Assembly: GCA_016508695.1 (NCBI GenBank)
Contig: VNKQ01000008.1
Coordinates: forward strand, 1,302,001-1,366,000
From: Hyphodiscus hymeniophilus
Lineage: Eukaryota; Ascomycota; Leotiomycetes; Helotiales; Hyphodiscaceae
DNA length: 64,000 bases
Direction: 5' to 3'
Shown: positions 34,210 through 46,790 of the stretch, piece after piece
How the letters are laid out: every line of letters begins with the position of its first letter
Position numbering within the stretch: the stretch's first letter is position 1
Position numbers and translations under genes: made by a program
Notes under the pieces: generated by a model
The model's database searches: none
The model's input: the letters and a program-made list of their open reading frames with translations, nothing else
Told to the model about the DNA's origin: nothing

Positions 34210-35991
34210 GCTGTCTGCTCTTGTTCTGGTATTACATAGAGATCTGGTTGGTTTTCGTAAATGGACAAAAGTAGCTTTACCCTCGTGGCGTTAGGGAGTC
34301 ATGGCGGCGTTACGTCATGGATAGGAGTAATGCATGGTATATGCTTATTTGTCTACTATTCTAACTTTGTCCTTCTTTTGCCATACGTGCTCACCGTGTC
34401 TGAGACTTACCTGTGTTTTTATCATCACGTGTACCATAAACGTGAAGGGTTGAGCCGCTGATGGAGGGGCGTCCTGCTGGACAGGGGATAGGGATACAGT
34501 AGCTTGCAGATCCTGTCCCAGCTGACAACTCGGCGACGCCCGTGTACTCACTCGTAAGGCACGTCAAGTATTCAATTGACGGCGAACAAACCAACCTTGC
34601 ATTCCCATATCAACATTGCCCAGTGCCTTTCCTTCTTCACAGTATTTGCTTGTCCCTTCGAGCTTCTCCAGACCATGCATCAGAACGTCATCGTCGTCTA
34701 ATTTTAGAGCGGCTAATCCCGGCACTTGAGGCTCCCTGCTGTCCGACTTGGAATTTCTTTTGATCGCGTTTATCAAGGCAGCCGACCTGCAGAAACAAAC
34801 AATTCTCCTCCACCTCTCCCACAACAACGGCGATTGCATGGCAGTGCGAGATTGTGTGCGAGATTGGCGCATTGATTCTTAAAGTGAAGAGGGCATACCT
34901 GTGCACACAAGCGCACGAAAAGAAACCGCCGTGGACAAGCTACCACATTAAGCTTTGAGCTGGAACTGAACGTTAAGGGTGAATTTCACTCCAACGTTTC
35001 TGGCGGATATCTGTCTTGCGCCTTGGCTGGCAGATTGTCTTGAGCTCTGAACTTTGGATTCACGGCATCCAGATCTGTTCTACACTTGATTAGTTTTGAT
35101 CTTCTTTCAGCCCAACTTCAAGCCAAGATTCCCGAGCATTAGGACAACACGAACGCACTTGAAAAGGTACGCACACACGATTAAACCCTCAACTTCATTG
35201 CCCAGACCAGATATCTGACTTGGCATAGCAGTTATTGGATAACGAGAACGATACTGCCATATACCACACCCCCCTGCGATAATTGCTGTCTTTTCTGGAG
35301 CTAGCCAGCTCCTGAAGACTAGGCAGTCCAAAGAACGACCAGCTTCGCCTACCTCAATCTCTAGAAAACACGCCCTGGCGACGTGATATTCGCTCAACCA
35401 ACGTACTGCTAGGTCCAAGTCTCGGCAGAAACAAATCAGAATCACCTCCGCCCATTTTCGGGCTCCAGACGAGCCTTGACGAACACTATCCCTGCCTTCT
35501 ATCCTATCCACTTCCTGGCAGACACAAGACTCGCCAGAACATCAGAATATCGTGCGTGTCTATTTGGGAGTTAGCAAAACTTGGGACACCAAGTTGAACC
35601 AAAATCAGCAATATTCGCTATCTGGATCTACTCTCTAGACAGGACGGACGTTACCCGCACAAGTGTCACTCGGATCTTGCCTACATAAGACAACACAGGA
35701 ATCAGCTACTCTTTAGTCTTGTCCAAGGACGGCTCTCTATATCTCGATCATTCATATCATCCGCACTCGCAACTAATTCGGTTAATGCCTGAAAGGCCAT
35801 CTCAACACATCTCGACTATCCAAACCCTTCCGCCCTATCCACTCGACAAATAAATGACACCTGAAAACACTTTCACGAGACTCTCAATCCTTTTCCAAAA
35901 GTGAGAGGGGTTAACTGCTTGACCTGTCACGTACAGGGACACGAGGCTTTGGAAATACCATCTGGTAAAAGGTGCAACAGCAGTATCCAAA
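34210..35991. other. Long intergenic region and probable leader of the J-domain gene
   Basis: No gene is supported in 1.8 kb. From about 35000 the sequence is A/C/T-rich with few G runs, resembling a long 5' leader. GTACGC near 35165 and similar donor-like sites leave room for a leader intron. Short ORFs on both strands lack domains. Confidence 0.45.
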
Positions 35992-38900
35992 ATGGTTAAA
36001 GCAGACTTGACTCGAGATTACTATGGCGATCTCGATCTTCAGCCCACGGCAGACCTTGCAGAGATAAAGAGGCAGTTCAAGAAGCTTGGTAAGTGCCCAA
36101 TTTGGGTCATTCGGCATTGCCCTATTTTCCTTGCTTTTTTGTTGCTTGTGTCTGTATCTCCGATGCTCCTTATGCAAATTCTATGCTCTGCACTCCGTGA
36201 GTCCATTAAGGGTCTGAGAGATTCGAGTTGCTGAGTAGGAAGAAATGCTGCAGTCTTTTCCCGGGCTTAAGCTCTCTATTATTCAGAAATTTCTATTATT
36301 CAGAAACTTGAACGACCTGAGGTAGCAGAATCCATGCAAGTACTAGACCTTTGATCTAAGCGTGGCAAGTCCTGACGTCCCTGAAGTTTTGGGCGATTTC
36401 ATTGTTCGATATAGCAATTGTTCAAGACTCCGTTCAATTGTCGACACGATGGCGATCGACAGTGACACGGCAACTGTCGATATTTTGTGTCGACACGCAC
36501 AATCCTTTCTTTGTGCAATGCTAACATATCTATCTTAGCCCTTACCTATCATCCCGACCGAAATCCTGGCAGAGAAACAGAGGTAACAGCAAAATTTCAA
36601 AGAATACAATCGGCTCATGAAGTTCTCTGTGATCCCATTGAGCGGGCGAAATACGATTCAAATCGAATCACAAGCAAGGCTAACGGCAAAACTGGCTATC
36701 AAGGAGCATCTGGTGTACGAGGCAATCCTTGGTCAAATGCTGGCGCACAGTGGGCTCCTCCTCCGAAACCGCCTGGCGCGAATCGTCGTCCGCCTCCTTC
36801 TGCTGGCGCTGCACGATATGGGAAGTTTGAGGCTCCTAAGGCATCTGCAAGCACCGCACAGGAAGGCGCCGAAGCTAGGAAGAAGACCTACGAAGCTTGG
36901 GAAAGTATGAGAGGTCAGGAAACCCGAGCACAAGCCGGTGTCAAGGTAAACCGAGGATCGTACAAGCCTACACCACCAAGCAGAGACTACACAACACCAT
37001 CCGGTCGTGACGAAAGCAACAGCTATAAGCATCCACCACCTCCCAGGCCCAAACCTGGTTTTGATGAGTACCGGGCCAATTATTCTCCAAATGTCAGTCC
37101 GCACAGAAGAGCTCAAAGCACCGGGGGCAAGGCCGGAAAGGCTTCACGCCTGCTAGTCCTGGTGGAGACGAGCCAGCAGCACCAAAGGGCGCTTACTTCA
37201 CTCAACATAAGTCCCAATATGCTCCAGATCCACCACCACGAGCCACGCCTGGCTCGTCTCAGAGCGTCCAACCAGATCCTCCTAGACAAAATGTTCAGCC
37301 AAATCCATTGAGACAATTCAGACAGGATTTCAAACCAGCAGCGTATGACACTCGCCAAAGCACACCGTATCAAACACATGGAGGAGAAAAATTGAACCCC
37401 TTCGATAACGCTAATCTCAACAGATCGAAAAGCCAGCGTGAGCGATCCGAACAAACTGGCGATGGCGCTCAGGTCCCTAGAACAGGTTCTGATCCCAATA
37501 TATCCCAACCTAACCGATCACGCTCCTTTGTCGACCCTCCTTCAAGACCTTCCATGGCCTCATACAATGAGGAAGCAATTAATTCTTCTAGTTCGGATGA
37601 TGGACCTCAGATCAAATCACCACAGCCTAGAAAATTTGCCCAACCGAGACGCGCACCCACTGGATTCACCAGAGATGGGCTGCGTATTCCCGAGGCTGCG
37701 GAACACTCTCGTAAGCCTAGTCTGTCTGAATTCCAGAAATGGTATCGGGACAACACTGGTGATGCAGAGCCTCCGCTAAAACGATTCCCTTCAGATGAAC
37801 CGACGAATGGTTCTCGCCAAGCCAAAACTCAATCTGCGGAGGAATCTAATATGTACGGTACCTTTCAATCTCACTCGTCTCGTTCGAACGCAGCCACTGC
37901 CAGCAGCAAATTCGGAAATCACACAGAATCAGAGGTATTTGATTACGTCAAGAAGAACAACAAACTACCTCGTTTGGTCAAGGTTGCAGGTGGATCAATC
38001 GTGTTTCCAAGAGACAAGGCGCCTGATAGACCACTTGCGACACCTCCCAGTGGAATCGCAGCTAAGGGTCTGAACCCATTTGAAGCACACCAGCTTCGAC
38101 TAGTTGATGAGCTGATCAACAAGCGTAATGCGTGTGGCTCCAATATGAGATCTTCCGTCAATGCCAATGTGTCCGAAAGTAACGACACGCTCATTGGAGA
38201 TGGAGTGCTCGCTCAAGAACCTTCTCCGATGGGAAGTCCATCCAAGAAACAGAGGTTTCAGGAGCTTCCTCGCTCCTCACCCTATGCTTATCATCATCAT
38301 GCACAATCAATCCCCGTTTTGACAAGGCAGCAGAAACCAAATGCTAACGGTATGAACCACCCTTCCAGTTTTTCCTTCAAAGTCGACAATACCACCTTCG
38401 CTACGACGAACCAACCTAGAACTGGAGTGACCAGTCCGAGTACTGAAAACATCAACACAAAGTTCACACCGGAAGAGTGGGAAGGCAAATTTGAGGCTGG
38501 ACATGACTACTTCAGACCGGAGCAGAAGGCAGCTGGCGTTCCTCCCAGAGGTCGCGCTCAATCTGCCAGTCGCTCCAGAGGACGATCTCCTATCAGGATT
38601 CGGCCTGTTGATCCCAAATCTATGCAGCCGCAAGTTGAGGAAGAGACGCGGATCGATTCACCCGGTGGAACCAAGTTTACCCCGTCAGAATGGGAGGAAA
38701 GCTTCAAACCTCAAACCTTTATGCCTCCCCCGCCTGCGATGACCCCTCGTCCAACAAATAGTCGGAAAGGACGCGGAGCGAGCATTCGACCTACAATGGG
38801 CGGCAATGCAGCTGTGGTGAATGATAGCGATAATGATTCAGAAGAGATTGCTCTCTTGATCGGTCGCAAAAACCAACCACCTAATATCACCACTTCTCCT

Positions 38901-39470
38901 TCTCTGGATCCAATGGAAGTTGATTCTACGCCTCCTTCTGAGCCCGCAGCACAAGCACCAAAGACCCCAACTTCCAACACGGTTCCATTGGTTATCCCAT
39001 CACCAGGCAAACGCCCCGCAGCGCCATCTCAATCCCCAATTGACTCGGCATTGAAGGTTGAATTCGACGATCTGAAAGTCCAAGATCTAATATCCACCCT
39101 CAATCTCCCAACCGCGCCAATTCCACCACAACCCCCAGTCGGCTTATATGCTCGCCCTACGAATGAAGATAGCGGTGTCTATCTCGATGAGTTCAAGGTT
39201 TATATGTCCGACTGGGATCTGTTCACCAACCAGTTTGCTTTCCACATGTTGGCCCGGAAGAAGCAGAATGATGACTTGGGTAGCAAGCGCTGGGACGATG
39301 ACAAGGGTCTGGAGACATATCGTAAGGGACTGAAGGAGGATAAATTCGTGTTGGCTCATTGGTCGACGAGTCAGGAGAAGCACGAAGGAGCGCTAAAAGG
39401 GTATGCGGTTTGGAAGGAACAAGTAAAGCCAAGGGATAATCGGGAGCGACCTCGCAAGAAGACTCACTAG
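35992..39470 (+). CDS. J-domain (DnaJ/Hsp40) protein with long disordered region, one apparent frame break
   Basis: Exons 35992-36088 and 36539-39470 are separated by an unusually long 450-nt intron with a TGCTAAC branch. The J-domain occupies residues 9-70 (DYYGDLDLQP, KRQFKKL, and HPD at 37-39), with FQRIQSAHEVLCDPIERAKY. HPD shows it can stimulate Hsp70 ATPase. The remainder is low complexity (Pro/Ser/Arg) with two near-repeats, KFTPEEWEGKFEAG and KFTPSEWEESFKP. The C-terminal domain, about 100 aa, is ordered: YMSDWDLFTNQFAFHMLARK, then GLETYRKGLKEDKFVLAHW. The frame changes at a GGGGG run (37123-37127); one extra G restores RRAQSTGG into GFTPASPGGDEP and a 1009-aa product. The class is widespread in filamentous ascomycetes; client unknown. 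Confidence 0.85.
36277..36310 (+). repeat. Two-copy TTTCTATTATTCAGAAA-like tandem in the J-domain intron
   Basis: The unit CTATTATTCAGAAA occurs twice in immediate succession within intron 1 of the J-domain gene. It is a small local duplication with no known role. Confidence 0.7.
36437..36496 (+). repeat. TGTCGACA-rich repeat, copy C, inside an intron
   Basis: Within the 450-nt intron of the J-domain gene, the motifs TTGTCGACACGATGG, ACTGTCGATATTTTG and TGTCGACACGCAC lie about 20-25 bases apart. This resembles the GTCGAC-rich copies at 3983 and 4618 but with lower overall identity. Placement in an unusually long intron parallels copy A. Confidence 0.5.
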
Positions 39471-41197
39471 CTTATGAGCTTCTCTCCGCTGCTGAGTGTC
39501 TCACTATGGCAACCGCGAGCGCGTTGCCTTGCGTTACGTTGCAAGGCGGTATGAGAAGTGCTATAAAAATGGTGGATGGATAGTGATACATGGATACGAG
39601 CGGGTTTTATGGTAAATGATCCTCTCGTACTGCGCGTCAGCATCTTGGGATGGTTTCCTTCGTTTTCATTTTCAACTCAGTTTTTGTGTAGATGGATGAA
39701 GATACCCGGAGTTACGTGGTCTGGTCTGGTCTGTTATGCATCTATATCTGCAGCGAAGCAAGAAGGCGGCGTATTGAGCGATGGCGTTGTTGTATGATAG
39801 GGGCGAGCAAACAAGCGACGCTTGACCTTGGTAAATCTAGAAAATGCAAGCCTTAGGGATGCAAAATGCTCGTGAGCATCCCGACCACCAAGTGTGAAAG
39901 CGACTTGTCAACCAATCTGTAAGAGAAGAAGAAAAAAAGGTTTGAGTATTTAAGAGTGCAACCCTCTTACCAAGAAGGTGGTCTGGACCCCAACCACATA
40001 TGTTGACCGAAACATGCGATTTCAAATCTCGGAACTATTATAAACGATTGGCATTGATCAACATGTGGTCTCAATAGAGCCTCGGCCTCCTCTCTACATC
40101 CCAACTCCTTCTCGATTTAGGGTTAAAAATAGGATGGATTACTACTCCAGACAAAGCCTCAGTCTCCTCTAATCCCGATACACCTTATCAAGTGTTTCAA
40201 ACAAGTCGCTCTTGACGCGTTCTCTGGTGACATATGCTCGGTTGTTGAGTAGGAAATTTCGTCATCGCGCAGAGACGTCTCTTAAGTCGCTTCAAGGCTT
40301 TAATCGTCGTATGACTGAATTTTGATATGGCCTCCACTAGCTCTTGCATTCTCATCGCTTGAGACTTCTTCTTTCTCATCATTCTCCAGGTATTAATAGC
40401 GTCGTCTTCTGCTTTCCCCTCTGCTCCTCTTTTTCATTCGCTAAAATTACATAACTCGAGGTAAGGTAGAGAGAGGTTAATCGACGGAGCATTTAATCTT
40501 TCCGTCTGCTGATTGACTCGGCATTGAAGAACAAGCGTGCTGGTCTAGTGATCTTTCCAAGTAGGGGCTCTTCCATCCTCTCGTTGGTGTCGGGTAGAAG
40601 TGTCAAGGTCCAGATGCTTTGAGGTCGGATTTCGGCTGTTGGGAGTGGTCTACGGGGTACATTGAGTACTGTACTCGAGTAAGCAAGGAGCTGTGAACTT
40701 ATCATTTACATTGACGCAGGTTTGGGATGCCCCTCAATCTACCGAACCTCAGCCTGAACAAAACAAGCTCCTAACCCCTCCAGACCCAGGGATCATTTCA
40801 ATTTTTACCCCGTTCATAATGCGGAGTCAAACCTCCCTCCAATTACCCGGTCCCATATCTCGTCATTGAGTGGTTTGCCCTTTATTTATTTCCCCGCCAT
40901 AGCATCCCCCCTAACTTCAACCGGAGCTCGCTCATTCGTTGATCCGCTGCAAGTGCATCGCAGGTACCTTGGTGGTCTAGGGCTCACAATTGAGGTGATG
41001 TGTTGTTGCTTCCTCTCACCCGTATGGGTGATTGTGACTGTCCGGAGCAAAGCAATGACTCGGAGCTTGTATGAGCTACATGAGTCTATATAGCCGCGCT
41101 CTCATTTGTTCTTGGTTTCTTTGCTACTTGGTTCCTTGAGAGCATTCTCCCTTAAGAGTTTCCTTGAATACCATCGTCTTACCCACCAGAGTTCAAG
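39471..41197. other. Intergenic region with possible fragment on minus strand
   Basis: The minus strand between about 40470 and 40190 reads protein-like (EGKAEDDAINTWRMMRKKK, ELVEAISKFSHTTIKALKRL) but with at least one frame break and no clear start or stop partner. A 70-codon ORF at 40705-40493 precedes it. I could not build a credible gene. The final 100 bases are leader of the GDSL gene. Confidence 0.4.
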
Positions 41198-42395
41198 ATG
41201 CACCTTCACGCTTTCTTGCTGCTCGCCGCGAGTGCCAAAGCGATTGCAGGCTCCAGCAACCATGGTAATTATTCATGGCCAAAACATCAAGCATGGGTCA
41301 AGGACTTTCAGAATCTTATAACTTTCGGTGACAGGTAAGCATCTTTTGGCATTTCTGATCGAAGTGCTGACGATCCCCACGCTATACGGACGAGAGCCGT
41401 CTGGGTTACTTCATAGCACATAATGGATCAGCTCCTCCAGTAGGCACGTTGCTCCCAGAAAGCACGAGTACTCCAGGTGGAGGGATTACTTGGGATCGTT
41501 GGGTATCCATCTACTCGGGAGCCAGGCTCTACGATTATGCAGTCAGTGGAGCCGTCTGTTCCAACGAGATCATCTATCGCTATTTGGCAAGCATATTTGG
41601 ACCGTTCCCTGATGTGATCTACGAAGTCGATGCCTTTGTCGCAGACACCCAGTACATCAACGCCTCGACTCATACCAACACCCTTTATACAGACCGAAAA
41701 TCCGATAACACCGTCTATTCTATGTGGATTGGGACGAACGATCTAGGCGCTGATGCGTTCTTAACGGATAGCAGCTTGAATGGGACTACGATACCGGATT
41801 ATGTGGATTGTATCTATGATCGCTTTGACCAGATCTACAAAGCTGGAGGACGGTACTTTGTGTTGATGAATACCGCTCCTCTGCAATTATCCCCATTGTA
41901 TGGAATGCCCGATGCAGGTGGATTACCAGCATCCCATTACTGGCCCGATAAGGTAGGATCTCTTTGTTGTTCAGGAATTGCTTTCAAGTATGCTCATACA
42001 AGCAACAGCCGGCAAATCTGTCTGGAATTAGCAACAAAATGGAAGAGTACACTAAACTCGTCAACGACATTTTTTCATACCGGACACCATTCGAGCTCTT
42101 AGTTGCAAAACGATACCCAGGAGCCTCGATCGCCATTTTCGATGTCAATACTTTGATCACCAACATCTATCACAATCCTACCCAATATGGGATTGCTTCA
42201 CCAGCGAATGTCACCGGGCAATACTATCTGTGTGATGTCGCGACTGGCAGCATCTGCACAAGCCAGACCAGCATCGGGGCAAGCCATTTCCTTTGGTACG
42301 ATGAGCTACATCCGAGTCAGCAAACAGACGAGGCAATTGCGCATGAGTTTATCAATGTGGTTAAGGGGACGAGCAAATATGCCACTTATTGGTAG
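41198..42395 (+). CDS. Secreted GDSL/SGNH-family esterase with a defective-looking splice acceptor
   Basis: Exons are 41198-41334, about 41382-41952 and 42009-42395, giving about 364 aa. Signal peptide MHLHAFLLLAASAKAIAG. SGNH blocks are present: Block I FGDS (Ser46) ends exon 1; block III reads GTND in SMWIGTNDLG; block V is DELHPS with the catalytic Asp and His. The family includes carbohydrate esterases of the CE16 type (acetyl esterases) and lipases, and plant polysaccharide deacetylation is a plausible role. To give the normal YTDE after FGDS, intron 1 must end at 41381, but bases 41380-41381 are CG, not AG. A nearby AG at 41395-41396 is usable and in frame but drops that motif. One missing A (CACAG read as CACG) would explain it. 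Confidence 0.8.
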
Positions 42396-43105
42396 AGCTC
42401 ATGGAAATGGGATGAACAGGAAAAGGAAAGCTTGTTCCAAAATTAGTCGGAAGAAAATCACCAGATATTGCGTATCCAAATCATCCTCCCGAGGAGAGGT
42501 ACTCCTGGCTTGTACAGTGTCAAATTATCACACAGTGGTTACACGTCCTTCAAGCTAATAACGTCAATCTCACTGGCCGTCATACTCAACCCCACGAACC
42601 CTCCACCACGCCACCACTCCTTCCTTCTCCCCTTCTTTCTCACTCTTCACCCTTCCCGTCATATCCCATTCATCTCTCCCAGCCTTGCTGTCGATCCACG
42701 GCTGCTAGACACTCGAATCTCTGGTAATTGGGCGCAATGTCATGCACGAGTAGTGGCCAAACTGGAGCGGTCTGAGCCACTCAAAGCCCCTAGCGGCTCC
42801 CATCCATGGTGTCTCGGTTCGCCTCGTGCGTCGCATCGCATCGCATATAGCAATAAGATCACATCCTCGCATGAAATTTCTCCATCAAAACCAACCTCAG
42901 CTCCACCTCCACCACACAATCCCAATCGACATCCTTGTTCAACCAACTTAACTCGGCACAACCAGTCTTGTCCTGCCTGAACTACCGTCCCGAGATCTCT
43001 CATCAGTCCGCCGTGTACCACGACCTTTTGCGAGGAACCATGTCCCCGTAACAGGAGCAGCAGCCACCCATACGTTCGTTACGTGTCGCAGCCCTCTCAC
43101 AAGCC
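42396..43105. other. Intergenic, leader of the SS18-like gene
   Basis: A C-rich stretch with CCACCACTCC-like and CATCGCATCGCAT repeats at about 42590-42850. No gene is supported, and the longest ORF here is low-complexity leader. Confidence 0.5.
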
Positions 43106-44888
43106 ATGTATGCACCATCTTATGGCTTTGGCCCAGGGACCAACAACTCACAACCCTTCAACCCAAATGGCACACCCCACAACCCCCACCAGCAACAGCA
43201 ACAGCCGCCTGGACAGCCTCAGATGATGTACAACCCTCAGCAATACGCTGGCGCTGGCCCTCCTCAATCACCATACGGCGGCGGTCCAGGACCCGGCATG
43301 GGTCCAAATGCAGGTGGGATGGGGATGATGCAGAATAGCGGTTTGGCGCATATGGCTGGTGGGCACGGTATGTTTGTACCCAGTTCCAGATTCAATCTCG
43401 ACTGCTTCTCTGCACTTGGACTTGTACATGCACGCTGCTACATGCGCCTTGCATCTCTACAAGCTGTGCGCATTCCCTACCGGAACGCCTCAGCGGAAGG
43501 AAGGCTGGTTACTCCTTGCTCGCACAGCAAAGAACTGGACGAGTACGTTCGAGTACTCGACGTCAGCCCATGCTCAAGTCTATCAATACATCTCTTCGTC
43601 GTATTAGACAAACATCGCTGACACGTCTATTATCATCAGTGGCCTCATATCAAACCCCATACTCGAGCTCTCCTTATGGAGCAAGCATACCTACCTCAGC
43701 CGCAGCCAACTTCCCTCCGAACGTCATGCCTACGACATCTGGCGGTCCATCCTTTGCTCAGAGCGCTCCAAATATGAATCCTCAACAAATGCAAGCGCAG
43801 CGCATGCAGCCTCCTCCACAAGTATCTACACCCACACAACCGGGCCAACGAGCTTCTCCGTATGGAAGCATGCCACATAAGACTCCTCCCAATTCGTCAA
43901 ACGCTCAGTCACAGTTCAGCACTCCCCAGACTTCAATACAGACAAACGTGCAGACAAATGTTCAAACTCCAAATAATAATCAGCAGAATCAGGGTGGGAC
44001 GGTAGTGACACCGCAGTCAGCAACTTTCCCAGCCGTGTCACATGGCACTGGAGCGGGTATGGCGACGCCATTAAGCCCTGGGTCAGAAGTCCGAGAGAAA
44101 GATAGAGTCACACTTTTGTTAGAAATCAATCGAGAGCTCCTTTTAGAGGTCATGCGATTACAAGCCGCCCAACTTGCCGAGAAAGCGGGGGTGGAGAAGG
44201 AGGAAACAGCTGCCAGTTCTACTCCGCCTGCGAGCACGGGTGATAAGGACAAGGAGAAAGAAAAGGCGAAGACTGTCAGCTCAAGAGAGTATTTCGAGTG
44301 CGTTATATGGACATGCTCTTGACAATGAATGCTGACGATAGTAGATGTATGCGCCGTCTCCAAGGAAACCTTGCCTACCTTGCCGCTATCGCAGATCGAT
44401 CCCACAAACCATCCTCTCAAATCCCCGCCCACCCAGCTGTAATGAGCGCTCCACCGCTAGGTCCTCGATCGAAAAAGGATCCCGTCTCCTCTCCCTCTAT
44501 CGAAACAAAGATCGGGAACGTGGATGAAGATAAGAAGCCGGAAAATACTGAATCCCCAGAAGATAGCGAAAATAGAGCAGAGACCTTGAAAGACCAATAC
44601 AAGCGGCTCCAAGCGTTGTTCCCAGGTGTGGATCCGAAGCACGACACACAGGCACAATCTGCAAACGCAGCAGCAAGAGCTCAGGCGCAAGCTAAACAAA
44701 AGCAAGCTCAGGCGCAAGCCCAAGCGCAAACACTAGCAGGGCATAGTCAAGGAGGAGAGCAGACGCCGCAGCAGAAAATACAGACTGATCTGTATAGGCA
44801 ACACATGATTCAACAAGCTCAACAACAAGCTGCAGCCGCTCAACAAAACCAACAAAATCAGAGTCAAAACCATGGGCAAAATCGATAA
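43106..44888 (+). CDS. SS18-like (SSXT-domain) glutamine-rich protein
   Basis: Exons 43106-43367, 43640-44297 and 44345-44888 (introns of 272 and 47 nt) give 487 aa. The N-terminal half is Pro/Gln/Gly/Met low-complexity. A conserved helical block follows: LLLEINRELLLEVMRLQAAQ, then after a variable linker EYFECMRRLQGNLAYLAAIAD. This pairing of an Asn/Leu helix with a YL-x-x-IAD helix is the SSXT domain found in animal SS18 and plant GIF, both linked to SWI/SNF complexes. The C-terminus is Gln/Ala-rich (AQAQAKQKQAQAQAQAQ). Splicing at 44297/44345 rebuilds the second helix exactly. Probable role: a coactivator or chromatin-remodelling subunit in the nucleus; inferred from the domain. Intron 1 is much longer than most here. 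Confidence 0.8.
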
Positions 44889-45443
44889 TAAGGGTCGAAG
44901 GTTGCTTGACCGGTATAATGGAATTATTATTATGACGTTGTGTTTTGGAAAATGGCGGGTGGAGTCTTTGGGTGGTTTGGTCGGTGTTCGAGGAAAATCA
45001 GAACGCTTTTCTGGGTCGGTTGCATTGTTGGTGTATTGCTCATACTGGGTGGTGGTTCATTGAATAAGACACCTTTCTCATCTTAGCACGTTGGCTAGCA
45101 TATGAGCATAATTTAACAGACTTTTACTTTCTAGTCCTGGCAGTCAACCTGTGACATAGAGGCGACTTGATCTACTCGAAAAGTCAGCAATGAACAGCAG
45201 AATTGGATTTGTGAGCCTCAGAATTGTGTCTCCAAGTGAATGTACGAGGTTAGCGAGCCTCGGGCTGCTGCTTAGGGGTCACGACACAACGCGAGCTTCC
45301 TACGGGTAACAACTCCGTCTTCATACATTCTACCACCTCACAATAAAGTGCCTCCAATCCTCTGGAGCTTTCTATCTTTCTCGACACCTTCTCTTACTAT
45401 CATCGCCGACGTTATCAGTGCCAGTTCTCCAACACATCCGGCA
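44889..45443. other. Intergenic region, no gene seen
   Basis: About 550 bases with no coding features. Its 3' part is the C/T-rich leader before the NAT start codon. Confidence 0.5.
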
Positions 45444-46438
45444 ATGGCAACTCTCAATCCCACTTTCAGACAAACATACACTCCTGCCCAAATACAAGCC
45501 TACTTCTCAAGAATCAAACTCCCCGGGTTCTATCGAAATAGCACGTCACGAGAGCTCTCGTACCTTTCTGTCCTCCATAAATACCAATTAGCCTCGATTC
45601 CGTTTGAGAATCTCGAATTGCATTACTCCTCTCATCACACCATCACTCTTGATCCCCAGCACCTGTTCCACAAGATCGTAGAACGCAACACGGGGCGAGG
45701 TGGGTACTGTATGGAGAACAACTGTCTATTTGGGACAGTACTGAGAAGTTTGGGCTTTGAGGTTGTGAGTATTGGCGCGAAAGTCAATGAGGCTGTCCAG
45801 CCAGTGAGCGGGAACAAGGGGTGGAGAAGACCGAAATTTGACGGCTGGTAAACCCTTCCTCCCTCTTTCCAACCGCAGTGGAGATGACTCTAATACAGGA
45901 ATCATATGTTGAATATCGTCAGAGTCGACAATAAGAAATACGTCGTAGACGTAGGTTTTGGCTCAAGTGGTCCAACGCGCCCACTTCATCTCATCACCAA
46001 TGAAGTATCCATCAACGTGGGCGATCAAGAGATGCGGTTATTGTACGACACCATCCCCGACTTCACGGGTCAGAGTCAGAAGCTCTGGCTGTACCAGCAC
46101 CGGAACTCATTGATTCAGGAGTGGCTGCCTACTTATGCGTTCAGCGAAATGGAGTTCACGCCGAGTGACTATCAGATGATGAATTATTTCACCTCAAGTC
46201 ATCGTACGAGTTGGTTCACGTACTTGGTAGTATGTGTGAAGATGAGGAGATCGTGGGCGATGTCACGCTCTTTGGGAACGAGGTGAAACGAAGAGTTAAA
46301 GGGAAGACGGAAGTGCTTGCGTTGTGCAAGGATGAGGACGAGAGAGTGAAGGCTTTAGATGAGTTTTTGGGTGTTAAGTTGAGTAGTGCTGAGATCGATG
46401 GCATTAAAGGCATGCAGACTGAGCTGATAGAAGCGTGA
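45444..46438 (+). CDS. Arylamine N-acetyltransferase, one apparent frame break
   Basis: Exons 45444-45847 and 45899-46438 (51-nt intron). The NAT fold is clear: LASIPFENLELHY, RGGYCMENN with the nucleophile Cys89, NHMLNIVR with His137, and VDVGFGSSGP with Asp152. The Cys-His-Asp triad is intact. The intron sits directly before the His (the W-N-H junction). Near the end the frame must shift between about 46230 and 46250 to pass from SWFTYLVVCVKM to EIVGDVTLFGNEVKRR. One missing base, probably in GATGAGGAG, gives 314 aa. Enzyme: transfers acetyl (or malonyl) groups from CoA to aromatic amines. In fungi such enzymes can detoxify plant benzoxazolinone products; that role here is inference. It converges on the carbonic anhydrase. 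Confidence 0.85.
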
Positions 46439-46790
46439 AAGGGTATTTTGCGACTTTTGCTAATCTAGCTACGGAGAGCATTATTGATGGTCAAAACTCA
46501 AACGTACGCAAGTTGTATTCGATCCGCCCTGGTATACCCTTGACAATTGTGTCGATGGAGATCTAGTCGATAATACTAGCCAACGCAAAAGAGCGTTGCC
46601 TGCCTTGATCGGATGCAATTTGCGGTACGACCTCTAGTAGTATTTCACTACTGAAATGATTCACGGGGGGACCATGTCCTGGCCTTGCAGCCGGATTCTT
46701 TGATAGAAGGTCTCGTTATAATTGAGAAAATCGGACGATACAAAATCAAAGGCATTACCTCATCATCATGCTCATGACGAAGTCGTCGCC
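46439..46790. other. Convergent 3' gap between NAT and carbonic anhydrase genes
   Basis: No coding features. It contains both 3' ends. An ORF on the plus strand across 46722-47192 is the antisense shadow of the carbonic anhydrase. Confidence 0.6.
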
